Source of the DNA: Verrucomicrobiota bacterium
GTDB taxonomy: Bacteria > Verrucomicrobiota > Verrucomicrobiia > Chthoniobacterales > UBA10450
Direction of reading: 5' to 3'
NCBI GenBank assembly: GCA_003218975.1
Contig: QHPD01000110.1
Location: 1 to 56,824 of the forward strand
Length of the DNA stretch: 56,824 nucleotides
Made by a program: the position numbers and the translations under genes. The first letter of the stretch is position 1, and each line of letters opens with the position of its first letter. Positions 30,568-38,985 of the stretch are shown piece after piece. The notes under the pieces are model-generated. The model saw only the letters and a program-made list of their open reading frames with translations, ran no database searches and had not been told where the DNA came from.

Positions 30568-33222
30568 TTAGTTGCTAGGATCACCTGGACGCGGCGTTGC
30601 CGATTTCAAAAGCGTTTCGTCTACACTTTCTTGGTCGAGCGGTTTAACGGGTATCGCCCGGGGAACCGCGCGTCGAATCTCGACGGGTTTTTCCTGCGGC
30701 TGGACCGAGATCGCTTTCCTGATCGGAATGACCTCTGTTGTTTGATTGGATGACTCGCCTCCGGATTTCGTAATAGTTGCAGGCGGGCGATTAAGGTCAG
30801 CCGCTCCTCCCGAAGTCGGTGTTGCCCGGCTGGCGTCTATCGCATTGTCGATCTTTTCGTTTTCGGCTGTCTCCTTTTTTGCTTCCGGCGTCGGCTCCGG
30901 TTTCAAGGTTGGTTTGAGTGAGTTGTATGGGTCTTTGTCAGCCAACAACGTCGGGCCTTTCAGGACGACTGGCGTGACTCTACTCAGATCGACAGCCAAT
31001 TCCGCACGCGGCAAATCGCTAGCCGGAAGGTCACGCGCGAGACGAGCACGCGGTTCGCCATGGACGTTGCACGGCTCAGTGGGCATCTGCGCAGCTGTGG
31101 CGATCTCCATGTAAGTCGTACGTCGTTGAAAAGTATCGCCGTTACCCGTTTTCACGACGTCATAACATTTGTCGGTCGCGAGCAAGCCGGATCGCGAACA
31201 AATTTCCACCTGCTTCAGGCTTACCGACTGTCTAATTTCGCGCGGCGGATAATGCTGTGCTGCGGCGTTCATGATATCGATCCACACCGGCAGGGCGAGA
31301 TCGCGCCCAAACGCCCCACGATAAATTTTCTGCGGCTTGTCAAAGCCTGTCCAAACTGCGCAGGTAAAGTTGGAATCGTATCCGGCGAAAAGCGCGTCGG
31401 TAAAATCGTAGGCCGTGCCGGTTTTCCCTGCCGCTGGGATTTTTCGTAGCCCAAATTGCGTGTAAGCGGCTCTCCCCGTTCCCGATTGCAGTGCATCGAC
31501 AAGACAGGAATGCACTTCGTACGCGGTTTCAGGTTTGATCACGTTTTTGCGCGTGCGATCGCGCTTCGCATCCCAGACGAGTGTTCCGTCTTTTTCCTCT
31601 ATCCGCTCCAAAACGTGCGATGCATTCGGACGCCAGCCGCCATTTGGGAAAATCGTGTAGGCGAGCGCGAGCTCGGCCAGCGTGATCTCGCTGCTGCCAA
31701 GAAATGTTGCAGGATAAGGACGAAGCAGAGACTGAATGCCCGCCGCAGAGCAAAGCTGCAGCACGGGATCGATGCCAGCGTCCATGCCGAGACGGACGGT
31801 TGCGCCATTTTTGGATTTCGTCAGTGCTTGCCTAGCGGTTATTGGACCTTCGTAGCGATTCTCTGCGCTTTCTGGGCCCCACTCACCAAGGATACCAGTC
31901 GTGCCGCCAATCATCACTGCGCGATTATCGAGGGGCGAATCTTCCACAAGCGATCCCGGGAACATCCCTTTCTCAAAAGCAGCCGCATAAACGAGCGGCA
32001 ACATCGCTGTGCCAACTGGCCGTTTCGCTTGCAGCGCGCGGTCGTACTGGTTGTGCTCGAAATCGCGCCCACCGACAAGGACCAAAATGTCGCCCGTCTC
32101 ATTATCCAGTCCGATCACCGCGCCCTGAAGATACTCGGGCGCAGGCTGGTCAGACATCGCTCCGTTCGCTTTCGCTTTTCGAAAAGTGGCTGCGTATTCG
32201 GCATAAGTCTGATGATTGTACTCAGGATTCTTCTCGATCCGCTCGAGGTTCGCGCGGAGAGAATCCTCGGCTACCTTCTGAAGATCCACGTCGATTGTGG
32301 TGTGAATGCGAAAGCCTTCGTTCTTCGCCCGGTCCCACCCGACGGCGGCGATGACCTGCTGGCGGATGTAATCGACAGCGTAGCTTTGCCCCTGCGCATT
32401 CTGCCGGCTACCAACGACGATTTTTTCCGCTCGCGCGCTCGCACATCTTTCACGACTGATGAAGTCAAGATCGCGCATGCGATCGAGCACATAATTGCGC
32501 GCTTCGCGTGAAGCGGCGCCATCGCTCCAGGGAGATAATTTATTTGGGCTCTTGATTAAACCGGCAAGTGTCGCGCACTCCGTCAGCGACATTTCGCGCG
32601 CAGATTTGCCGAAGTAACCTCGCGCCGCCGCTTCCGCGCCGTAGAGCCCGCCGCCGAAATAAATCCGGTTCAGGTAAAGTTCCATGATTTTCTGTTTGCC
32701 GAAGTTCTCTTCGATCCGGCGGGCTAGAAAAATTTCGAGCAGCTTTCGGCGAAGCGTTTTTTCCTTGAGCGAAAAACTGTTGCGCGCCAGTTGCTGCGTA
32801 ATAGTGCTGCCGCCCTGCCGGACATGACCGGCCGTCAAATTCTTCAAAGCCGCGCGGATGATTCCGAGTAAATCGTACCCATGATGTTGATAAAATTTGG
32901 CGTCTTCCACTGCGACAACGGCGTTGATAAGGTCCCGGGGCAATTGATCGTACGGTACTGTCTCCCGGTTTTCGACGTAGATTTGGCCGAAGATTTTTCC
33001 GTTGCGATCGAGAATCACACTCGCTGATTCCATTTGTTCGAGTTTGTTCAGATTGAACCTCGCCGCCTGGGCTTCGAGATTCGCGACCACAATGGAAATG
33101 TAAACAGCAAAGGCAACGCCGAGCGCCGCAATCAACGCGATCGGAACATAAAATTCGGGCCGCGAATGCCAGGGGCGACGGAAACGGTAGCCTGGCGTCA
33201 GATATGTCGTGGACGGTCTCAA
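30568..33222 (-). CDS. Class A penicillin-binding protein (PBP1A type) with an altered transpeptidase active site
   Basis: Bifunctional cell-wall synthase layout, 884 residues: one N-terminal helix (PIALIAALGVAFAVYISIVV), a GT51 glycosyltransferase domain (VAVEDAKFYQHHGYD, RQGGSTITQQLARN, YLNRIYFGGGLYGAEAAAR) and a transpeptidase domain with SKN (470-472) and KTGT (600-603). The SxxK box, expected as GSxFKP, here reads GTAMLP: T405 in place of the serine and L408 in place of the lysine. Without these the transpeptidase should be unable to acylate or cross-link, so this may work as a glycosyltransferase only. A long proline- and basic-rich C-terminal tail (about 720-884) is likely disordered. 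It is the first gene of a pair with the glycosyltransferase-like gene. Confidence 0.92.
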   Translation of the reverse strand: MRPSTTYLTPGYRFRRPWHSRPEFYVPIALIAALGVAFAVYISIVVANLEAQAARFNLNKLEQMESASVILDRNGKIFGQIYVENRETVPYDQLPRDLINAVVAVEDAKFYQHHGYDLLGIIRAALKNLTAGHVRQGGSTITQQLARNSFSLKEKTLRRKLLEIFLARRIEENFGKQKIMELYLNRIYFGGGLYGAEAAARGYFGKSAREMSLTECATLAGLIKSPNKLSPWSDGAASREARNYVLDRMRDLDFISRERCASARAEKIVVGSRQNAQGQSYAVDYIRQQVIAAVGWDRAKNEGFRIHTTIDVDLQKVAEDSLRANLERIEKNPEYNHQTYAEYAATFRKAKANGAMSDQPAPEYLQGAVIGLDNETGDILVLVGGRDFEHNQYDRALQAKRPVGTAMLPLVYAAAFEKGMFPGSLVEDSPLDNRAVMIGGTTGILGEWGPESAENRYEGPITARQALTKSKNGATVRLGMDAGIDPVLQLCSAAGIQSLLRPYPATFLGSSEITLAELALAYTIFPNGGWRPNASHVLERIEEKDGTLVWDAKRDRTRKNVIKPETAYEVHSCLVDALQSGTGRAAYTQFGLRKIPAAGKTGTAYDFTDALFAGYDSNFTCAVWTGFDKPQKIYRGAFGRDLALPVWIDIMNAAAQHYPPREIRQSVSLKQVEICSRSGLLATDKCYDVVKTGNGDTFQRRTTYMEIATAAQMPTEPCNVHGEPRARLARDLPASDLPRAELAVDLSRVTPVVLKGPTLLADKDPYNSLKPTLKPEPTPEAKKETAENEKIDNAIDASRATPTSGGAADLNRPPATITKSGGESSNQTTEVIPIRKAISVQPQEKPVEIRRAVPRAIPVKPLDQESVDETLLKSATPRPGDPSN

Positions 33223-33244
33223 GAGCCGGAGAATTTAAGAGCGA

Positions 33245-33335
33245 AACGCTCAACCCTCAATGCCCAACATCCAACGTCAATTCAGAGCACAGAAGTTGAA
33301 CATTGAGCATTAAACGTTGAGCCTTGGACGTTGAA
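33245..33335. repeat. Inverted repeat of AACGTTGAGC-like words upstream of midA
   Basis: The left part (33245-33282, AACGCTCAACCCTCAATGCC and onward) is roughly the reverse complement of the right part (33295-33335: TTGAACATTGAGCATTAAAC, then GTTGAGCCTTGGACGTTGAA). The words vary around CAACGTTCAAC/GTTGAACGTTG. The right end contains the TTG used as the probable midA start. A related block is at 35950-35986. Confidence 0.65.
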
Positions 33336-34431
33336 CACGCAGGACGGAAATCTCGCGCTAATCAGAGTGATTCGCGCTGAAATTGAAAAACATGGGCCGG
33401 TCTCATTTGCCTGGTTCATGCAACAGGCGCTCTATCATCCTGAGCACGGATATTATTCCTCTGGCCGTTGCGCCATTGGCCGGCACGGCGACTACTTCAC
33501 CAACGTAAGCGTCGGGCCACTGTTCGGGCAATTGCTGGCTGCGCAATTAGCCGAGATATGGGGACGGCTCGGCAATCCGGATAAGTTTGTTGTTGTCGAG
33601 CAAGGCGCGCATCACGGCGAATTTGCACGCGATGTTCTCGAATCGGCGCGCAAACAGTGGCCGAATTTCTTTGCGGCTTTGCGCTACCGGATCGTCGAGC
33701 CGTTTTCAATCTTACAAGATCGACAATCGCAAACTCTCCAATCGCTTGCCGACAAGGTCGAATGGTACGATTCAATCGAGGCGCTGGGACCATTTATAGG
33801 AGTTCATTTCTCCAACGAATTACTGGATGCCATGCCGGTGCGACTGATCGCCGGCGGCACGGAAAAATTGGTCGATTGTGATGGCAAGAACTTTGTGTTT
33901 GTCGAGAAACCGCTCCGCGAGTCGGGAAAGTTCAACCAAGCGGCCCTGGATTGGGTCGAGAACGTAGCGGCGAAATTGGACCGTGGTTATGTGGTCACGG
34001 TCGATTACGGGCGCGCGCAGTCCAGATCTCAAGTGACCGTTCAGGTGCGCGCGCGACATCGGCATCTTGATTCACCATTCGATTGGATCGGCTACGCGGA
34101 CATCACCGCGCATGTGAACTGGACGAGCATCGCCCAATGCGCCGAAACGCATGGATTGCGCCTAGTCGGCTTCACCGACCAGCATCATTTCCTTACCGGG
34201 ATCATCTCAGAAATTGGGGGGGGCGGTTCACCTAAACTATCCGCGGACGATTGGGGTAAATCGCCTCTATCTGATTCGCCCAAATCAAAACGTGAATTGC
34301 AAACGCTGCTGCATCCAGAAATGCTCGGTCGAACTTTTCAGGTACTCGCGCTCGCAAAAAAAGTCGATCCCGCTGCACCTGTCGTCGGCTTCAAATTTGC
34401 GCGTGATCCGCATCAGACGCTCGGTGTTTGA
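33331..34431 (+). CDS. MidA-family SAM-dependent methyltransferase (NDUFAF7-like)
   Basis: 366 residues of the DUF185 type. Conserved points are GPVSFAWFMQQALYHPEHGYY, GRHGDYFTNVSVGPLFGQLLA, VVVEQGAHHGEFARDVL (SAM-binding GxGxGxxA with H in place of one Gly), FSNELLDAMPVRL and ADITAHVNWTSI, with LHPEMLGRTFQVLAL at the end. Eukaryotic relatives methylate an arginine of complex I; the bacterial target is unknown. The only start upstream of the conserved domain is a TTG at 33331, lying in a dispersed repeat and without a recognisable ribosome-binding site. A G8 run at about 34216-34223 keeps the frame. Confidence 0.88.
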   Translation: MNTQDGNLALIRVIRAEIEKHGPVSFAWFMQQALYHPEHGYYSSGRCAIGRHGDYFTNVSVGPLFGQLLAAQLAEIWGRLGNPDKFVVVEQGAHHGEFARDVLESARKQWPNFFAALRYRIVEPFSILQDRQSQTLQSLADKVEWYDSIEALGPFIGVHFSNELLDAMPVRLIAGGTEKLVDCDGKNFVFVEKPLRESGKFNQAALDWVENVAAKLDRGYVVTVDYGRAQSRSQVTVQVRARHRHLDSPFDWIGYADITAHVNWTSIAQCAETHGLRLVGFTDQHHFLTGIISEIGGGGSPKLSADDWGKSPLSDSPKSKRELQTLLHPEMLGRTFQVLALAKKVDPAAPVVGFKFARDPHQTLGV

Positions 34432-34503
34432 AGAGCTGACTAAAAGAACCTCTTGCCAGCATCCTCAGCTTGTTCGATATGTTCACCGCTGTCTCCTGCT
34501 GCG

Positions 34504-35313
34504 ATGAGATCGATCTGGCGTCTTTTATTTTTGCTGCATGCATCATCGATCTTTGCTTTGGCCTCGAACAGCGTCGTCAACCTCTCGCATTACGACCTAG
34601 TCCAGCCGGATTTTGTCGCTATGAAGAGCGAAGGAATTCTTGGAGTCATCCATGAAGCAACGTATCCGCGGTTCGACATCGACTCGAAATATTTCGAGCG
34701 GCAGCAGGCCGCCACGCGGGCTGGGTTGCTCTGGGGTGCATATCATTACGGCAATGCAAGCGACCCTATCCGCCAAGCCGATCATTTCCTGAGCGTGGTC
34801 TCGAACGCCTGGACGCAGGCAGACCCACTCTCGCGGCCGTCACGTATGTTGCTGGTGCTCGATTTCGAGAAGAATGGCCATTACCCCGGCGGCACGATGC
34901 GTGTCGACCAAGCCGTCGCGTTCGTCGAGCGGATTCGTGAACGGACTGGGAAATACCCGGGCATCTATTCTGGCGAATATTATATGCATCAGAATATGAA
35001 CAGTCTGAGGTTGGGTACAGCGCAGGCAAGTGTGCTGGGGAATTGCTGGCTATGGCTGGCGAACTACAGCAACCAGCCGCGGGCCACCTCGCCATGGAAT
35101 GCCTGGCATATGTGGCAGTACTGCGGTGACGGCAGGTGCAAACTTCCGACATCAGCGTACCCGAAAAGTATCGCGAACGTTACCAAAGCCGAACGCAACA
35201 TCTTCAATGGCACGTCGACTGCGCTGCAAATCTTCTGGCGGGAACATGCCTGGCAGCCAAGCGAAAAACCTCGCCGCGAACCGGAGCGAATGGTCACGGC
35301 GTCGGATCTGTAG
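34504..35313 (+). CDS. Secreted GH25 lysozyme-like protein
   Basis: 269 residues: a signal peptide (SIWRLLFLLHASSIFALA) and a GH25 catalytic domain (NLSHYDLVQPDFVAMKSEGI, HEATYPRFDIDSKYFER, GAYHYGNASDPIRQADHFL, LVLDFEKNG, IYSGEYYMHQN, WLANYSNQPRATSPWNAWHM and the WQY signature). The DFE of LVLDFEKN holds the expected catalytic acid residues. It would cleave peptidoglycan, so an autolysin, a spent-wall recycling role or an attack on competitors are all possible. The frame is open to 34453, but the ATG at 34504 gives the correct signal peptide. Confidence 0.85.
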   Translation: MRSIWRLLFLLHASSIFALASNSVVNLSHYDLVQPDFVAMKSEGILGVIHEATYPRFDIDSKYFERQQAATRAGLLWGAYHYGNASDPIRQADHFLSVVSNAWTQADPLSRPSRMLLVLDFEKNGHYPGGTMRVDQAVAFVERIRERTGKYPGIYSGEYYMHQNMNSLRLGTAQASVLGNCWLWLANYSNQPRATSPWNAWHMWQYCGDGRCKLPTSAYPKSIANVTKAERNIFNGTSTALQIFWREHAWQPSEKPRREPERMVTASDL

Positions 35314-35416
35314 CTCCTCGCCCAAAGGGCGCAAACGCTAAAACTGATTCCGGTAACTGGCCGCCGCGAAATCTTTTTTTCTGGTCCGCCAATAACTACT
35401 CGCGTTCGCGGCGGGA

Positions 35417-35557
35417 TCACCAAAGCGGATAGATGTTCGGATCGTCGGCTTTCTGTCTTTTCAGCTGCCGGCGCCGTTTCACCTTGTAATCGAACAACGA
35501 AACTGCTGCCCGTATTTGATGCACGACGTGTTGAAAAAAACTACATAGCCGACTCAT
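35417..35557 (-). CDS. Small basic protein ending in DDPNIYPLW
   Basis: A 46-residue frame, too short for the usual cutoff, with ATG at 35557 and TGA at 35417. It reads MSRLCSFFQHVVHQIRAAVS, LFDYKVKRRRQLKRQKADDP and NIYPLW: an amphipathic start, a strongly basic middle and an aromatic end. The amino-acid make-up is unlike random translation of GC-rich DNA, and the 390-bp gap between GH25 and the small membrane protein has no other gene. No obvious ribosome-binding site is seen. Function unknown. Confidence 0.5.
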   Translation of the reverse strand: MSRLCSFFQHVVHQIRAAVSLFDYKVKRRRQLKRQKADDPNIYPLW

Positions 35558-35703
35558 TGTTTCCGCACACCGCGTTTGGGAAAACAATCATGCCACAGCA
35601 CCCAGTGAAAATTGTTTAGGGCATACCGCTAGTGCACTCCGTGAATTTCCACTTTTCCCGCGCTTGACCGGCTGATGTTCTCAGCAGCAATATGGGTGGG
35701 ACC

Positions 35704-35925
35704 TTAATTATTTCGCCGTCGCACGAGTTCTGCTAGCGCGGCCGCGACAAACATCACACCGGCGACCGCAACAAATCCGCGACGCGTCGTCGTCCAGAGC
35801 TGCGGGCTCAAACGCTGGGCTCGCGCATCGAAATCACCGTGTGCGCCGTGATCGCCGGTTTGTACTGGCATTTTGTGGACATTGCTTGGGTTTTCCTCTG
35901 TCCGTTGCTGTATTTGATTGGACAC
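35704..35925 (-). CDS. Small single-helix membrane protein
   Basis: 73 residues beginning at a GTG (35923-35925). A hydrophilic N-terminal part ([20 protein letters not shown]) is followed by one C-terminal membrane helix ([19 protein letters not shown]) and a basic end (RRRNN), as in small tail-anchored proteins. No family was recognised. It lies in a region of small ORFs and repeats upstream of the DUF4912 gene. Confidence 0.45.
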   Translation of the reverse strand: MSNQIQQRTEENPSNVHKMPVQTGDHGAHGDFDARAQRLSPQLWTTTRRGFVAVAGVMFVAAALAELVRRRNN

Positions 35926-35949
35926 CGCTGATGAGACGCATGCATGAAT

Positions 35950-35986
35950 TGGACGCTAGACGTTGGGCGTTAAGCGTTGGGCGTTT
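35950..35986. repeat. GTTGGGCGTTAAGCGTTGGGCG repeat (related to 33245-33335)
   Basis: ATTGGACGCTAGACGTTGGG then CGTTAAGCGTTGGGCG: tandem words around GCGTTGGGC, the same word class as the block upstream of midA, here as a single run rather than an inverted pair. Located between the small membrane protein and the DUF4912 gene. Confidence 0.5.
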
Positions 35987-36006
35987 GTGCCACTTTCCCA
36001 AGCGCT

Positions 36007-36789
36007 CTACCAACTGCTTGGGCTGAACCCGCTTGAGGGGGAGGTTGATGCGAAGCTGAGAATTACTTCGGTGAGTCTTTCTAGTGCCGCGCTGTTCATG
36101 CCTCTCATAAACGCGCGACGCGCGGCAGCGATCTCGTCAAGGGATAGATTCATTGCCTGCAGAATTTCGCTGTCGTCAGCGCTCAGTGATTTGCGCGGTC
36201 TGCAAGCCAATGCGCGAGTCTGGAATCGTGAGATGATTTCGGCGAACGCGTGACCGTTAGCTGCCCCAACCAAATCGAGAAGACGTTGAAACTTGAGATG
36301 AAATGGAATCGTAGCAAGATCGATATTGCGATTAACTACGAAATCGTCTCGCGGCATCGCCACCTCATTGGAGGTAGTGATGGAATGCCAAACGTCTGCG
36401 GGCTGATAGTATCCCATCTCGATGCGATACGGGCCACTCCGCAGCGGAACCGTAACGTAGCAACTGCCGGCCATCGGTTCGACGGCGGTGCTTTGCTGTT
36501 CGCCACTGTCCGCCTGATATACGCGAAGATGAACCTCCCGATCCACGGGCACGGTGTCGGCGAAGAGCGTAGGCCAATCGATACTCCAGTGGAGGAAAAT
36601 CGTCCGCGGATCACGCGCGATCGCAACCAAAACCGGTGCACCACAAACTGGCGGCAGCGTAACATGATCAAGTCCTCGAACGACCTTATCAGGCTCGACT
36701 TCCGAGCGGACAACCGGTCTCACCGAAATGCGAAAGTCATTCGCGGATTTCGACGTGCGCCGGCGTCGTTTGGGTTTTTTTCTCGACAT
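36007..36789 (-). CDS. DUF4912-domain protein
   Basis: 260 residues. The basic N-terminal tail (RKKPKRRRRTSKSANDF) is followed by the DUF4912 core: LVAIARDPRTIFLHWSIDW, VHLRVYQADSG, CYVTVPLRSGPYRIEMGYYQ. The domain resembles a carbohydrate-binding or immunoglobulin-like fold in having a (V/A)xxRDPxxxFxYW strand. Function is not established; DUF4912 often occurs beside 4-alpha-glucanotransferase or GT4 genes in other genomes, neither of which is here. It is divergent from rfaE2. Confidence 0.82.
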   Translation of the reverse strand: MSRKKPKRRRRTSKSANDFRISVRPVVRSEVEPDKVVRGLDHVTLPPVCGAPVLVAIARDPRTIFLHWSIDWPTLFADTVPVDREVHLRVYQADSGEQQSTAVEPMAGSCYVTVPLRSGPYRIEMGYYQPADVWHSITTSNEVAMPRDDFVVNRNIDLATIPFHLKFQRLLDLVGAANGHAFAEIISRFQTRALACRPRKSLSADDSEILQAMNLSLDEIAAARRAFMRGMNSAALERLTEVILSFASTSPSSGFSPSSW

Positions 36790-36914
36790 CGCGTCCCAGA
36801 TTCACAAGTTGGCGCAAACTACGTAAAGGCCAACTGCAAAGAGTGGCGTAATTTCATGAGTTGCGGTTTTCAGGTAGCCAGATGCAAACTCAACTGAGCT
36901 TCATCAAGAAAAAT

Positions 36915-37400
36915 ATGAACTGCAAGATCCTCGATATGGAGGAACTGGCCGCGCGTGCTAAGGAATTGCGCGCCGCCGGGAAGAAACTGGTCGCCACGAA
37001 TGGCTGTTTTGATTTGCTGCATGTAGGCCACGTCCGTTACCTGCAAGCCGCGCGCGCGCTCGGCGATGTGCTGGCTGTCGGTTTAAACGGCGACCGTTCA
37101 GTCCTCGAACTCAAGGGCGGGGGACGTCCGATTAATAATGAGAGAGATCGCGCCGAAGTGCTCGCGGCGCTGGAATGCGTCGATTTGGTCACGATTTTTC
37201 AGCAAATGCGGGCGACGCAGTTCATCTCCGCAAGTGTGCCCGCCATCTATGTCAAAGGCGGCGATTACACCTCTGATACGCTGAATGAAGAGGAGCGCGC
37301 GGTTCTGAAAAAAATCGGCTCCGAAATTCGCATCCTTCCGCTTGAAAAAGGTTACTCCACATCTCTCTTGGTTGACCGGCTGCGAAAGATTGGAAAATGA
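36915..37400 (+). CDS. rfaE2: D-glycero-beta-D-manno-heptose 1-phosphate adenylyltransferase
   Basis: Makes ADP-D-beta-D-heptose for the LPS inner core. About 161 residues, a stand-alone HldE C-terminal domain: KKLVATNGCFDLLHVGHVRY with the HxGH nucleotidyltransferase motif, VGLNGDRSV, KGGGRPINNERDRAEVLAAL, YVKGGDYTSDTLNEEE, and the end LEKGYSTSLLVDRLR, in which GYSTS is the usual ISxSTTxI-type site. The start is MNCKILDMEELAARAKEL (ATG at 36915); an ATG at 36882 is in the same frame. Its stop overlaps the purN start (ATGA). Confidence 0.93.
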   Translation: MNCKILDMEELAARAKELRAAGKKLVATNGCFDLLHVGHVRYLQAARALGDVLAVGLNGDRSVLELKGGGRPINNERDRAEVLAALECVDLVTIFQQMRATQFISASVPAIYVKGGDYTSDTLNEEERAVLKKIGSEIRILPLEKGYSTSLLVDRLRKIGK

Positions 37401-37987
37401 AACCAATCCCTCTCGGCATTCTCGGCTCAGGAAAAGGAAGCAACTGCCGCGCGATTCTTGAAAGCATTAGAAGCGGCTCGCTGATGGCCGAGGTTCGCAT
37501 CGTCATATCAGATGTATTTGACGCACCGATTCTTGACATCGCCCGGGAATTTTCGGCCCCAAATGCTTATTTGCCGCCGGGCAGATTCCACACGCGCTTG
37601 GAACCGCAAGCTGAGGCCGAGCTCGTTCGAATGCTTCGCGAGGCCGGCGTTGAACTGGTCGTGCTCGCCGGTTTCATGCGCGTTCTGAAATCGCTCATGC
37701 TCGAGGCGTTTCCCCGCCGCATCGTGAACATTCATCCATCCCTGCTACCGAAATTTCCCGGACTCGAAGCTTGGAAACAGGCGCTGGCAGCCCGCGAAGA
37801 AGTGACCGGTTGCACAGTTCACTACCTCGATGAGCAAATCGACCACGGCGAGATCATTGCCCAGCGCGAGGTGCCGATCTTGCCTAATGACACGCCGGAA
37901 ACCCTCCACGCACGCATTCAAATCGCCGAGCACGAATTATATCCAGCCGTGATCGCTGAGTTCGCCCGGAAATATCAGGAAAGCTAG
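37397..37987 (+). CDS. purN: Phosphoribosylglycinamide formyltransferase
   Basis: Transfers a formyl group from 10-formyl-THF to GAR in purine synthesis; 196 residues. Motifs are LGILGSGKGSNCRAIL (GAR-phosphate site), LAGFMRVLK, and the catalytic NIHPSLLPKFPG (Asn and His) followed by GCTVHYLDEQIDHGEIIAQ with its Asp. The Cys in the P-loop region (SNCRAI), where Phe/Leu is more common, is a minor difference. It overlaps rfaE2 and converges on gpsA with a 2-bp gap. Confidence 0.94.
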   Translation: MKPIPLGILGSGKGSNCRAILESIRSGSLMAEVRIVISDVFDAPILDIAREFSAPNAYLPPGRFHTRLEPQAEAELVRMLREAGVELVVLAGFMRVLKSLMLEAFPRRIVNIHPSLLPKFPGLEAWKQALAAREEVTGCTVHYLDEQIDHGEIIAQREVPILPNDTPETLHARIQIAEHELYPAVIAEFARKYQES

Positions 37988-37989
37988 GC

Positions 37990-38985
37990 TTACTCCGCTT
38001 TCTGTTCCCGCTGTAGTAATTCTTCCAGTGCCATCGTCGGCCTTTTCTGCTCGTAGAGCATCGCGTACACCTGATCGATGATTGGCGTATCAACGTTCAA
38101 CCGCCGCGCGCATTCGTAAGCGCTGCGCGTGGTAGAAATTCCTTCGGCTACCATCCTCATCGATGTAGTAATCTGCTCGAGCGTTTCGCCGCGGCCTAGC
38201 CGCTTTCCCACTGTGTGATTGCGGCTCTGTTCGCTGTAACAGGTCAAAACAAGATCGCCTGCGCCGCTCAACCCATAAAACGCATGGACATTTCCTCCCA
38301 TGGCAACGCCGAGCCGGATCAACTCCGCCAGGGATCGTGTAACCAGCGCGGCCTTCGAATTATCACCCAGTCCAAGGCCGTCACTGATTCCCGCCGCAAT
38401 GGCGAAAACATTCTTGAGCGCCCCGCCGAGTTCGATGCTGGTGACCTCCTGGCTCGTGTAAATCCGAAAGCGGGGGCTGCCTAAAAACTTTTGAAGGCTC
38501 GTCGCGCAATCGGGATCGTGGCAGCCGACAACGGTGGCAGTAGGTAAGTTTTTCGCTACTTCTGCGGCGAGATTTGGCCCCGACAACACGCTAATTTTCC
38601 GGCCAGGAAAGATCTCGCAAAGAATTTGACTCATTCGCATCCCCGTGCCGTATTCGAGACCTTTCGTGCAACTGAGGAACCCTGCTTGGGCATTGGGGAG
38701 CGCTTCTCCCAGACGCGTGGCGATCCCGCGCAAGGCCGTCGATGGCGTGACAAAAACTATCAAGTCCGCGTCCGCGCAATCGAGGAGTTCGGAGGTGACG
38801 CGAACCGACTTTGGCAACGTGAGTCCTGGCACGTAATCGCTGTTCTGCCGCGTTTTTTGAATGCGCGCGACACGCTCGGGCGAATTGCCCCAGAGAGAAA
38901 TTTTTCGCCCATCCTTTCCCCAGAGCCACGCGAGGGCCGTCCCCCAGCTGCCTGCTCCTAGGATTGCAAGTTTGTCGATCTTCAC
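37990..38985 (-). CDS. gpsA: Glycerol-3-phosphate dehydrogenase (NAD(P)+)
   Basis: Reduces dihydroxyacetone phosphate to sn-glycerol-3-phosphate for phospholipids. The NAD-binding LAILGAGSWGTALAWLW is at the N-terminus; further motifs are LSGPNLAAEVAK, the catalytic-lysine region IELGGALKNVFAIAAGISDGL and FYGLSGAGDLVLTC. The frame is open upstream into plsY, but the GTG at 38985 (VKIDKLAILG) overlaps the plsY stop as GTGA and is the likely start. Adjacent plsY uses the product, so the two form a lipid-synthesis pair. Confidence 0.95.
   Translation of the reverse strand: MKIDKLAILGAGSWGTALAWLWGKDGRKISLWGNSPERVARIQKTRQNSDYVPGLTLPKSVRVTSELLDCADADLIVFVTPSTALRGIATRLGEALPNAQAGFLSCTKGLEYGTGMRMSQILCEIFPGRKISVLSGPNLAAEVAKNLPTATVVGCHDPDCATSLQKFLGSPRFRIYTSQEVTSIELGGALKNVFAIAAGISDGLGLGDNSKAALVTRSLAELIRLGVAMGGNVHAFYGLSGAGDLVLTCYSEQSRNHTVGKRLGRGETLEQITTSMRMVAEGISTTRSAYECARRLNVDTPIIDQVYAMLYEQKRPTMALEELLQREQKAE

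Noticed and set aside
31456-32511. Long plus-strand frame (351 codons)
   Set aside because: Lies wholly opposite the penicillin-binding protein, whose motifs are certain; no recognisable domain.
34210-34225. G8 run in midA as a possible frameshift
   Set aside because: The conserved ELQTLLHPEMLGRTFQVL end follows in the same frame, so no shift has occurred.
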